From Terfezia claveryi (lineage: Eukaryota > Ascomycota > Pezizomycetes > Pezizales > Pezizaceae): DNA of 64,000 bases. Numbering within the stretch: position 1 is the stretch's first letter; every line of letters starts with the position of its first letter. Position numbers and translations under genes: made by a program. Where the stretch lies: contig WHUX01000168.1 of NCBI GenBank assembly GCA_015179025.1, positions 54,644-118,643 on the forward strand, read 5' to 3'. Below are positions 1 to 11,100 of the stretch, one piece after another. The notes below the pieces were generated by a model. That model worked only from the letters and a program-made list of their open reading frames with translations, made no database searches and was not told where the DNA came from.

Positions 1-3000
1 CTGAGCTGCCCATGACAGTGGTGACTGGCCATTGACATCCTTTGCATCAACATCCACATCATTCCATTCAAGTAGCAGTCGCACTATAGCCTCACGTCCA
101 TTCTGAGCTGCCCATGACAGTGGTGACTTGCCATTGACATCCTTCGCATTGACATCCACATTATTCCGTTCAAGCAGCAGCCGCACTACAGCCTCACGTC
201 CATTCTGAGCTGCCCATGACAGTGGTGACCAGCCATTTCTATCCTTTGCATCAACATCCACATCATTCCATTCAAGCAGCAGCCGCACTACAGCCTCACG
301 TCCATTCCCAGCTGCCAATGACAGTGGTGACCGGCCATTATCATCCTTTGCATCAACATCCACATCATTCCGTTCAAGCAGCAGCCGCACTACAGCCTCA
401 CGTCCATTCCGAGCTGCCAATGACAGTGGTGACCAGCCATTATCATCCTTTGCATCAACGTCTACATCATTCCATTCAAGCAGCAGCCGCACTACAGCCT
501 CACGCCCATTCACAGCTGCCCATGACAGTGGTGACCAGCCATTGTCATCCTTTGCATCAACATCCACATCATTCCGTTCAAGCAGCAGCTGCACTACAGC
601 CTCATGCCCATACTCAGCTGCCCATGATAGTGGTGTCCGTCCGGTATCATCACGCATGCCTACTTGCCCTATCTTACAGTAGTGCCTTGTGAGATCATCT
701 AACCCAAAGAAAGCCCCTACATGGATTCCCGAAAATAGCAATGCCACAGAAGTCGTATATGATTGCCGAAAATTGAATGTCCAATTGACTGTCATTGATC
801 CATATATGACTTGTAGGGACGTTGAAGGGAGCTTATTCTCATCCCTGGTAAATGTTAGGGCGAGTTTCATCACAGCCTCATTGGGCTGGCGTTTAGCATA
901 AGTACCCCAATTGCAAGCTGCATACTCTAGGAGAGGGAAATTTCGGAGTTTTTCCTTGAGTTTAGACATAGTTTTGGAATGTTCTCGCAACTCGGGGAAG
1001 TTGAGGTATATCAAACAAGTTTCCGCAACAGCACTATAACCATGAGGGAAGTATATGCTGCTCTGGAGCCGGAAATGCTCTTCCAGTGAGTAGTGGACAA
1101 AACGGACTGTCCCCGTCTCTTCATCAATAAGAACTAGCCCCAGACAGCAGTCCAGTAGCGCTTTTCGAGATGGGATATTGTCCACTTCAAACTGAGTATC
1201 TCCCTGTTCCACAGCGAGGGCATGCTGAAGTTCTTCGAGCTTCAGCGGTCGGTATGCAAGATGCAACCACAGGAGTACTTTCATGCCTAGCTCAGAATGA
1301 CCTCGTGATTGTTGTATCCGCTTGACGACCCCTTCGAAAGTGTCATGCAATTCTGTTGGTAACATACCGAGTGCTTTCCGTCGTTTGGATATGGTTGCTT
1401 GTTCGAGCACCATATCAATATGCAGGGTGGGGAGGAGAAACCTTGAATAGCTCGATCAGCATCTTTACAGCGAGTAGTGTGTAGGTATAGAGTGGGACTG
1501 CATGTGTTTCTTTTGAGGGCGACTAGGCTACCTACATTCCTTGTGACCGTGCTACGAGCGCAGCTAAAATCTCAGATTCCAAAGCGTTATTCATGGCATC
1601 TGGATTCACACGCCTGTCTTTTGCAATTTTGTCACTAAGATATTGTCGAATGTCATTCTCCTTCGCAATAATTTCTACTTCTTGCTCCTGCTGAATTTCA
1701 AAGAAGCTTTGAACCTCACTTTGCATGTGTGGCCGTCCAGTGAGAAATAACCGAGTCGCCCTCGTTCCGAGCTGCAGTTCATTGCTCAGAATGTCAAGCA
1801 GCCTTCTCCGAGTCTGTGGCTCCAGTTCATCAAGAGCATCTATACAGAAAAAGGTGCTATCAAGCTGTGTTGAAATAAGTTTCAGCATGGTAAACATATC
1901 TCCAAGCTCGACTTTCGTATTCCGTTTCTTGACTCCTTTAAGTATTTCGATGACTTGATTTTGTACATGAAGTAGATCGGCACTAGTTAGAAGCTGGTGA
2001 AGAAAACACCCAAGTATGTGTACGAGCGTTTGGTTGTTCCAGTCTCGATAATCGGCATATAGACATACAACGCTTGCTTTGCTTGTTGTTTGTTCGCTAG
2101 CTTGTGAGCTCAGATAGTCAATCACAAGCGAGCTAAAGCCGAGTGACAATCATTAGCTATAGCTCGAGGGTTTTTATTTTTTTTATTTTTATTTTTTCCA
2201 AATAAATAAACACCAAAGGGGATTCAAATTGGACGCTGGTTATCTCAACAATACCTGATCATTGTTTTCCCAGCACCGGGCATGCCATAACAGCACAATA
2301 TGTGCCCACTTCCATCTGTGGTTCCTATATCACGCCACTTACGGAAACACTCCAGCTCGAGTAGCCAGGTACCAGAATTTTCAAGCCGTATCGACTTGAC
2401 ATCCGCATGTCTCTTAAGCGGCTCCAAGGGAGACAGTAATTGTAGAAGTTCTTCGTCTATCGAGGTCAGCCCTGAATTCCTGCCCGAATACCTCATTTCC
2501 AATATACCTTCTGCTCTGAGGCTCCGCTTGAGTATTTCTTTCGACACCTTAACATTCTCGTTCAGTGCATCTGAAATCTCTTTATATATCTATGAGTTAG
2601 CTCAAGACCCCTCTAGTTGCCTCTGCTCCTCTCTACAGCAATCTAGAGTACAGACTAACCATTGAGCCGGGACAACGGTTTCATATCTGCTCGTATGTCA
2701 ATCAGAAGATGCGCCATCTCCGCAATTTTCTCCGAGGACCCTGCGCCATCATTAGTGCGTGTCATACATATATACTACACCTAAATAACTATACCTCTAA
2801 TCCTTTCCATCGTGGCCATATCTGCGCATTCTTGCACGGTTTTCCCCATTCCGGTGATGTCATCAATGAAGGGCTGAAATTCAATCGCAAATGGTTTCAG
2901 AATATTCACAGCTTTTTTATTCCCTGTATAATTCTTCAGTCCCTCTTCTGTAATAATATACAGAGCCAGCTTACATCTAGCATCAAAATACTGCCGAGCT

Positions 3001-4203
3001 TTCACTGCAAAAACTATGACAGCAGCATATAACGCCGGTAAGGAAATATCCAGGACTTCGTGGAGCTTGCCAGTGTCTCCCATTGCTGTATTCAACTTAA
3101 CTCCTGTATAGATACCGGCATAGAATGCAGATACTGCCATGTTGTCCATAATTGTCGCCATTGTTGCTTCAAAACATTCCATCGATTCAACATGATTTAG
3201 AGCAACCTGACAGATATCAGTGAACTGCTTCCCCCTAAAGACCATAACGTACCTGTAACATAGTCCTTGCACCTGCCCAAACCAACGATGTGATATCTGG
3301 ATGATGCTGTATTGCTGTATCTACAATTTTTGCGTACTTATCTACACTTTTCATAATTCTCCCCAAGCGCTCCACCCAGACTACCTCATTCCCCTGCCGA
3401 TCTTTATAACGCCATTGTCTATCCTTATTCTTTTGATGAGCAGTTTCTAGTTCTGCAACAAGAAATTGAATATTTTCCGCTGCGGATTGTGACTGGAGGC
3501 CACCGAGTTCAACGGATGGTAGTTGATATTTGGCGAGACTTTTTTGAGCTATCACAAGTGTCTTTTGCCAAATATGTGAGGAGATTGAGGGCGGAAATGT
3601 GCTAGGATTATTCTTGGTATCGGACATGCGATTGGCATCCTCAACTGCCTGTGATGCGCTGGACAGCGCCTGGGAATTATTGGTCGGGGTTGATACTGGA
3701 TCCAGAGTCTGAGACGAAGGATCAATGAGGCTAATAGTAGTAATCACAATATCCAGTGGATTTAATGCGGCAATATCTGTAGCTGGAGCCTCCGGAGGAG
3801 GACGTGGGCAATGCGCACACGGAACGGCGTCGAGACCTCCTAGGCCTTTTGTTTCTGGTGGGGATGAGTCGGTGTGGCAGGGGGGTGCTGCGAGTCGCTG
3901 CTGGGGTTCTTGCCCCAGAGAAATTAAGCTAGTTGAGGATGCCGCAAAATCAATCCTACCACTCGCAGGCGCCAGGGTACCACTGAGAACAGTATCGGAC
4001 TGTGAAGGAGGTCGCGCATGGTCCCTTTCGGAGGTTCTTGTGAAGGGGGATAGTGATCTCCATGTACTACGTACTATGCCTTTGCCGGAGCCCCGCTCTT
4101 GCAATTGGGATTGCTGGTTATTCGATTGCTGGCAATCGTCTCTTCCGTGTTTCCGGGGGCCGGAATGGATAACGCTATCTATCCATTTTTTCGCACCACC
4201 CAT
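1..4203 (-). CDS. NLR1: NACHT-ankyrin NOD-like receptor, 3' part outside window
   Basis: STAND-class intracellular receptor; a ligand sensed by the ankyrins is expected to trigger ATP-dependent oligomerisation (family knowledge). Exons by comparison with NLR2/NLR3: 4203-3253, 3206-2975, 2923-2795, 2740-2660, 2579-2508, 2471-2255, 2132-1536, 1441-<1; 3720 nt, at least 1240 residues in frame. The start is the ATG aligned with the NLR3 start (MGGAKKWIDS). Residues 1-190 are Pro/Ser-rich and look disordered. A NACHT_N-like domain follows (DITSLVWAGARTMLQ, then AVSAFYAGIY), then a P-loop GMPGAGKT, a Walker B FFCIDALDELE and a sensor-like LTGRPH. A winged-helix region has RPLKLEELQHALAV and VRFVHYSLEEHF. 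Seven ankyrin repeats of 34 aa lie inside the window and the frame is open at base 1. No known N-terminal effector domain (HeLo, PFD-like, lipase) is visible. The annealing pathway is unknown; the exon model is confident, the ligand is not known. Confidence 0.88.
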
Positions 4204-4250
4204 TTTGTTAAACCCCAAAATGTCTTTGCTGAGCTTCACTGGGCTTTGGT

Positions 4251-4260
4251 CTTGTATAAG
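4251..4260 (-). promoter_or_regulatory. TATA-like box of NLR1
   Basis: CTTATACAAG on the minus strand, about 50 nt upstream of the chosen ATG. The same element, followed by the conserved ACC(A), occurs upstream of NLR2, NLR3 and the 15-18 kb relic, so it was copied with the gene and is a likely core promoter. Confidence 0.55.
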
Positions 4261-5383
4261 GGATACTGGTACGGAGTAGATCACTGCGCTGGTATATTGT
4301 GTAGGTAAGTGAGTATGTACGTGCTTGAAGTATTAAGATGTTGCAGCTGATATTTCAGCCGGGGGTGCTAGTTGAGCCTTGTCTTTCGACAAACCTATAC
4401 AAGATGGCTCTGCAGAGGCCAAGGCGAGAGAAGAGCCAATCGCGCTTATAGAGTAGGGCCTGCCGCTATAAACCTTGCTGTTACGAAACGCCTTGTTGCG
4501 GAGCCGCTGCTGACATGTAGTGCAGCCAGACACTGCCTTACTTGGATGATTATGAGGCCTACGACACAAAGTTGCCTGGTGTGGGTGATACCTTTTTTCA
4601 TAAATAACTCGGTAATTAACATATCACTTAGCTGGTTGCTCATATCGCTAAGGTCCGAAATTAAAAATGTGGGCAGCATCGAGTGTACCAGCAAGTCACA
4701 AAAGCCTGCCTCAGCCAAAGTATGAAGTCAATGACAAGTAGCATGTAACGTTGGCGGAGAGTTGTATATGTAGATTGATCATATTCTGATTAACATTGGG
4801 AGCTAGTACCTAGATGTCTATTGATTGGTTGATTCTCGATTACACAAAGAGTTTCGAGACTATGATTCTGTGAGCAGCGTAAAATGTCACAAGCCGTAAT
4901 GCATCATAAGGCCGACAAAGCTTATAATGAAATGCTATATTGAGGTTCTTGCTATTACATTACCTCGCGTTCGTCAGATTGTTGCTACCGGTATGCCTTG
5001 GTATTTGCTGCCTGGTTGATATTGACTGGTCTGGTATCGCTAATCTGCAATCTGTTTTTAAACCAGACTATATTAGGAATACCTATAAACTTTCCATACT
5101 AGGCAACCATTATTGCAGGACCTGGGAAGGAGCAAGTCGCCGTGCCGCCTAGCGTCGAATCACGTGCTGTCCAGGCTCTGCTACAATAGATGGATATCAA
5201 TATCAATAGTGTAGTACTGTCACTTATCCCGACTGTTTGGGGGTAGCCTTGGCTAGAACCAGCTCCTTTAGTCACCGAGGAATACTGTGTTTAATATAGT
5301 CTAGTTGTCGCAATGACTGATAGTCTAAATATCCAGATCTGCTTATACAAAGGTTGGTCTATTGTAATATATTGTTGTGTTCG
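4261..5383. other. gene-free stretch upstream of NLR1
   Basis: No supportable gene. The short open frames on both strands have no family features. Bases 4740-5010 share stretches with 31070-31290, for example GATTCTCGA followed by TACACAAAGAG, and later AAATGTCACAAG. They are therefore a dispersed repeat or a duplicated flank. Confidence 0.6.
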
Positions 5384-5431
5384 TGACCTCGTAACTCCTC
5401 TAGAGACAACAGACTGGTTACTACGAGGTTA
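5384..5431. mobile_element. short MITE-like inverted repeat
   Basis: A 48-bp unit with complementary ends (TGACCTCGTAAC and GTTACTACGAGGTTA). In reverse complement it matches the first half of the element at 5610-5693, including ACCAGTCTGTTG. It is probably an internally deleted copy of the same family. Confidence 0.5.
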
Positions 5432-5609
5432 GGTCTACCGATAGGAAGTCGCATTGTGCAAAAAGATATATACAGGACTACTTTCTCTGGTAGCCTCGGA
5501 ATACAGGACCACCTTATTGGCTTATCGTATAAGAACTGATTGTAGTCGTATTGATAAGATAAGAGACTGTTTTCTGTTCTCGCCATACGTCCTCGAAGGG
5601 ATATGCACA

Positions 5610-5693
5610 TAGCCTCGTACAAAACCAGTCTGTTGCTATGGGGGGAGTTGCGAGGTCAAGAACTACAAAAATATTAACCTGGGTACGAGGCTA
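5610..5693. mobile_element. 84-bp MITE, ends TAGCCTCGTAC
   Basis: Perfect terminal inverted repeat TAGCCTCGTAC ... GTACGAGGCTA, extended by flanking GCACA/TGTGC. If the outer TA is the duplicated target, the element starts GCCTCGTAC, as in Tc1/mariner-derived MITEs. It is related to 44008-44094: both contain AACC(T/A)GG.. or its complement and TTAATAT. It has no coding capacity. Confidence 0.6.
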
Positions 5694-5799
5694 TGTGCAC
5701 ACGAGTACTGAGTTTTTTTTTGAAAAATGGTTGGCATCAAGGATAGGTAGATGCCCGGAGCCACAGGTCAGCATTCCCCAATTTGCCATTATCTGGTTG

Positions 5800-6110
5800 A
5801 TTTGTAGGAAAAAAAAGGTTTCGTCGGATGTCTCAATATTGAGAGGGCAGATACCTCCCAGCCGGGGAAGATATGCTTGCAATCAATATATTTTTATATC
5901 AAGCGAAAAGATTATGTAGGGAACTAAGTAGTGGGGTAATACGAGAGACTGTAGAAATGCTAGAAGCGCCTGTAGGGTAGAAAAGGAGAAAGGAAAGGTA
6001 CAAGCCTAGTAGAGGTTACTTTATATGGAAGGAAGAACCTTTGTAATCCTGTGCTGAATACATTGAGTTCAGGGAGCGTTTCTCTTGCTTTTGGTATCGA
6101 AACGCTTAGA
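5800..6110. mobile_element. relic repeat shared with 35540-35850 (pogo-like family)
   Basis: Aligns by eye with 35549-35850. Shared blocks include ATATGCTTGCAATCAATATAT (in the other copy ATGCTTGTAACCAATATAT), a TGTAATCCTGTGCTGAA-like block and the ending TCAACGCTT or GAAACGCTT. The other copy begins with a CAGAGGACTC terminal repeat next to TA. This copy is degraded and has no open frame. Confidence 0.45.
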
Positions 6111-7400
6111 AAATCCGGAAGCGACTACCCTTTTTGATTGACAATATAACTACGACTTGCTATTCTAGCTTGCTGTTACCGGTACATGTACAGACCCCAT
6201 ATCTCATGTACAGTGCATATACAGCCTGCCTTTCTCCTTTGCTCTACTCCGCATCTACCATATGCGTAAGCGACTCTCTATCCGACTGGGGCGCAGATTT
6301 AATGTCTAGGTTCGAGAGATATCGAAGGATGTATGTAAGGAGCAGAACAGTGCGGACAGTATTCATGATATATAAAATAAAAAAAGTAGTATTATCTTTG
6401 ATTCATTTTCACTTTCCCTAGAATCTTCTTTTTTATTTGTCATTTGGAGAAAGTCAGCTAAAGTTCCTATTTATCTCAAGCTCATGCCTCCCTACCTGCC
6501 GGCCTTACAATGAATTATATCAACATCTTACTAACATTGCCACCTTCCACATTTCCAACAACTTACTTTTCCCCCTACGCCTCCCCATTTCTCCCACATC
6601 TTCCTACACTCTCTCTGCCATCCTACCTCCCCTATCTACTTTCTAATCTACTCCCCTCTCTCACTACCACCTTCTCATCAGCCTAGATACAACTAATCTC
6701 CATCATGCCCTGTTACCACTGCCCCTGCCGAACCTCACTCCCAAGAAAAACCTCTCTACTACTTCCATACTCTACCTAAGTATCCCCTTAATGAAGCTAC
6801 CCCTTCTCAAGCCTACAAACTTGGATATAATTCTCTCTAGAATCACCATACTGATTGATACTTATGCTGCTCATCTTCGGTATTTTTTTCTTTCCTCATT
6901 GTAATAGTACGGGAGAGAAGGAGGATGGGGTGTAGACTGTGAAAGAAGCTTGTATTCTCTAAGTTCTTTCAAACTAAGCTAAACTCAGGTCACGCTACTG
7001 AAGGCCCGTAACTACGCTAGCCTATGAAGGTATAGCAATATAGCGATGTGGTATAGCATATCACACGAGGAAGCTGTGCAGGTTGTTTTAGGGTTTGTTC
7101 ATCTCTCTTTATCAGCATATATTCATATGGTGTAACCCAATTCATCTGTATGCACTGTTTCACCTGAATTCACCATGAAAGTTAGTTTAAGTTAAGAGTC
7201 CCTGGCACCGCTTCTCCATGCTTATGCTCTGGAGGACGTCGAGGTGTCGGCCATGCTGGGCGGGAGGGATTGGAATGAATTGGAATGGGAGGTGAGACAT
7301 TTAGCATGTACTACAGTTTACTCTCGATATATGAATATGATCCCGCATACAAAACAAGAATATTTTAATAATACCCCAAGCCGGGGTATTAGTATACTGT
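6111..7400. other. gene-free, pyrimidine-rich and AT-rich stretch
   Basis: No gene recognised. Bases 6420-6830 are strongly C/T-rich on the plus strand and hold only short fortuitous frames. Bases 7400-7546 belong to the NLR2 3' flank: they resemble 15090-15210 behind the decayed NLR and 25940-26080 behind the ankyrin stub, sharing AATGGCCACA..TCCA and TATCAATT. Confidence 0.55.
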
Positions 7401-7546
7401 AGAATGGCCACATTCCAATATTTTTAGTACCACTGTGAGAAACTCACGACGATATTTTGAATTCGAGATGTTACAGCTCATGGCTATCTAGTTACGTATG
7501 TATCAATTTATATTTCGTGTGAATATAGGTAGTCCTTCATACACCT

Positions 7547-8055
7547 TTTTTTTTAATTTTTTTAAATACTTGTTACTCCTATGCGGCCCCGTCAGGGGGC
7601 CCATGAGGAGTCACCCAGAAACCCGGGTGGATTCAACGGAGAGGCAAGTTAATCTGCCAGACCCGCGCGAGTAGATACAAAGAGACCCCATGCTGTCATT
7701 AACGGACTAACCGATGACCCAGAGGGCCTGACTGAGCCTCGACCTCCGATTCCGAAGACCCGTGGAACTGGAATTGAACACGAAGAATAGTGAAACTCGT
7801 GAAAATAAAATTGAACTCAAAGAATAATGAAATCGTGAAACTGGTAATGAAACTCTCGTTAACTCATACAACTGAGGCGAGCTAAGTAAGCTCGTGGTAC
7901 AACCACTTGAAAAAGGCCTCCGTGGCCTCAAAGGTCTCCTCCCCTTCTTTCCTCCACTCTGGCTTATCGAGCTCCTCCCAGCTGCGTTTGCCCCCCAATA
8001 GGGCTCTCCTGAAATGGTCGAAACGGGTGCAGTCGAAGGTAATATGGTTCCCTGT
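7547..8055 (-). mobile_element. 5'-truncated LINE (family L1) with poly(A) and 12-bp target duplication
   Basis: Reads on the minus strand from 8055 to an A-rich tail at 7547-7570 and is flanked by direct repeats CTTCATACACCT (7535-7546 and 8056-8067). The first ~170 nt encode the C-terminus of a LINE polyprotein (FDCTRFDHFRRAL, WEELDKPEW, EAFFKWLYHELT, stop at 7882-7884), matching the WEELD..EAFF ending typical of fungal Tad-like LINEs. The rest is 3' UTR. The last ~130 nt recur at 33536-33693. The insertion splits the NLR2 3' flank, which is contiguous behind the decayed NLR at 15190-15260. Confidence 0.85.
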
Positions 8056-8138
8056 CTTCATACACCTGTAGAATGTAAGCTAGAGCTCTCTTTCACCAAA
8101 GTACGCTGGATCACTTACATATTGGCACAGCTTCACAG

Positions 8139-11100
8139 TTAATATGGCTCGTGAACCCTAGGCTTCCGATTTCTCAGGAGTTCAATAGTCGATGTATTAC
8201 CATTAATTAGAGCCCAGTCGTGTGCTGTCCGGCATTCGCAGTCCATCGCGTCAAGGCTGATCTTATCTTGATCGAGCAGCAGCCGCACTACAGCCTCACG
8301 TCCATTCCCAGCTGCCCATGACAGTGGTGACCGGCCATTGACATCCTTTGCATCAACATCCACATCATTCCATTCAAGCAGCAGCCGCACTACAGCCTCA
8401 CACCCATTCGCAGCTGCCCATGACAGTGGTGACCGGCCATTGTCATCTTTTGCATCAACATCCACATCATTCCGTTCAAGCAGCAGCCACACTACAGCCT
8501 TATGTCCATACCCAGCTGCCCACGACAATGGTGTCCGGCCATTGACATCCTTTGCATCAACATCCACATCATTCCGTTCAAGCAGCAGCTGCACTACAGC
8601 CTCATGCACATTCGCAGCTGCCCATGACAGTGGTGACCGGCCATTGTCATCCTTTGCATCAACATCCACATCATTCCGTTCAAGCAGCAGCTGCACTACA
8701 GCCTCACGTCCATTCCCAGCTGCCCATGACAGTGGTGACCGGCCATTGACATCCTTTGCATCAGCTTTCACATCATTCTGTTCAAGCAGCAGCCGCACTA
8801 CAGCCTCACGTCCATTCCCAGCTGCCCATGACAGTGGTGACCGGCCATTGTCATCCTTTGCATCAACATCTACATCATTCCGTTCAAGCAGCAGCCGCAC
8901 TACAGCCTCATGTCCATCCCCAGCTGCCAATGACAGTGGTGACCGGCCATTGTCATCCTTTGCATCAACATTCACATCATTCCGTTCAAGCAGCAGCCGC
9001 AGTACAGCCTCACGTCCATTCCCAGCTGCCCATGACAGTGGTGACCGGCCATTGACATCCTTTGCATCAGCTTTCACATCATTCTGTTCAAGCAGCAGCC
9101 GCACTACAGCCTCATGTCCATTCCCAGCTGCCCATGACAGTGGTGACCGGCCATTGACATCCTTCGCATCAACATCCACATCATTCCGTTCAAGCAGCAG
9201 CCGCACTACAGCCTCCTGTCCATTCCGAGCTGCCCATGACAGTGGTGACCGGCCATTGACATCCTTCGCATCAACATCCACATCATTCCGTTCAAGCAGC
9301 AGCCGCACTACAGCCTCATGTCCATACCCAGCTGTCAATGACAATGGTGTCCGGCCATTGACATCCTTTGCATCAACAACCACATCATTCCGTTCAAGCA
9401 GCAGCCGCACTACAGCCTCATGTCCATTCAAAGCTGCCAATGACAGTGGTGACCAGCCATTGTCATCCTTTGTATCAACATCCACATCATTCCGTTCGAG
9501 CAGCAGCCGCACTACAACCTCATGTCCATTCCGAGCTGCCCATGACAGTGGTGACCGGCCATTGACATCCTTTGCATCAACATCCACATCATTCCGTTCA
9601 AGCAGCAGCCGCACTACAGCCTCACGCCCATTCACAGCTGCCCATGACAGTGGTGACCGGCCATTGCCATCCTTTGCATTAACATCCACATCATTCCATT
9701 CAAGCAGCAGCCGCACTACAGCCTCACGCCCATTCGCAGCTGCCCATAACAGTGGTGACTGGCCATAGTCATCCTTTGCATCAACATCCACATCATTCCG
9801 TTCAAGCAGCAGCCGCACTACAGCCTCATGCCCATACTCAGCTGCCCATGACAGTGGTGTCCGTTCGGTATCATCACGCATGTCTGCTTGCCCTATCTTA
9901 CAGTAATGCCTTGTGAGATCATCAAACCCAAAGGAAGCCCCTACATGGATTCCCGAAAATAGCAATGCCACAGAAGTCGTATATGATTCCCGAAAATTGA
10001 ATCTCCAATTGACTGTCATTGATCCATATACGACTTGTAGGGACGTTGAAGGGAGCTTATTCTCATCCCCGGTAAATGTTAGGGCGAGTTTCATCACAGC
10101 CTCATTGGACTGGCGTTTAGCATAAGTACCCCAATTGCAAGCTGCATACTCTAGGAGAGGGAAATTTCGGAGTTTTTCCTTGAGTTTAGACATAGTTTTG
10201 GAATGTTCTCGCATCTCGGGAAAGTTGAGGTATATCAAACAAGTTTCCGCAACAGCGCTATAACCATGAGGGAAGTATATGTTGCTCTGGAGCTGGAAAT
10301 GCTCTTCCAGTGAGTAGTGGACAAAACGGACTGTCCCCGTCTCTTCATCAATAAGAACTAGCCCCAGACAGCAGTCCAGTAGCGCTTTTCGAGATGGGAT
10401 ATTGTCCACTTCAAACTGAGTATCTCCCTGTTCCACAGCGAGGGCATGCTGAAGTTCTTTGAGCTTCAGCGGTCGGTATGCAAGATGCAACCACAGGAGT
10501 ACTTTCATGCCTAGCTCAGCGTGGCCTCGTGATTGTTGTATCCGCCTGATAACCTCTTCGAAAGTGTCATGCAATTCTGTGGGTAATGTTCCAAGTGCTT
10601 TCCGCCGTTTGGCTATTGTTGCTTGTTCCAGTACCATGTCAATATGCAAGGCGGGTAGGAGGAACCTTGAATAACTCAATCAGAATCTTGACAGTAAGTA
10701 GGTTCATGCTGTCTGTAGCTATACAATGGGACTGTATATTTCCTTTCCGGGGGGGGGTAGGCTATGACGTATAACAAAATTGTACTACTTACATTCCCTG
10801 TGACCGTGCTACGAGCGCAGCCAAAATCTCGGTTTCCAGAGTTTCATTCATAGCATCTGGATTCGCACGCCTATCCTCTGAAATTCTGTGGTGGACATAT
10901 TGCCGAATATCATTTTCATTCGCAATAATATTCACCTCCTGTTCCGGCCGGATTTTAAAGTAGTTTTGAACCTCACTTCGCATATGTGGTCGCCCAGTGA
11001 AAAATAATCCAGTAGCCGTGGCTCCAAGTTGCAGTTCATTGCTCAGAATCTCAAGCAGTCTTCTCCGCGTCTGTGGTTCAAGTTCGTCAAGCGCATCTAT

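Noticed and set aside
3725..4279. 184-codon plus-strand frame
   Set aside because: Antisense to the NLR1 first exon, which is supported by two paralogues; no domain.
8338..9768. 476-codon plus-strand frame rich in Ser/Thr, and similar frames at 216-692 and 20106-20972
   Set aside because: Antisense shadow of the ankyrin repeats: the 102-bp unit is a multiple of three, so a stop-free phase on the other strand repeats through all units.
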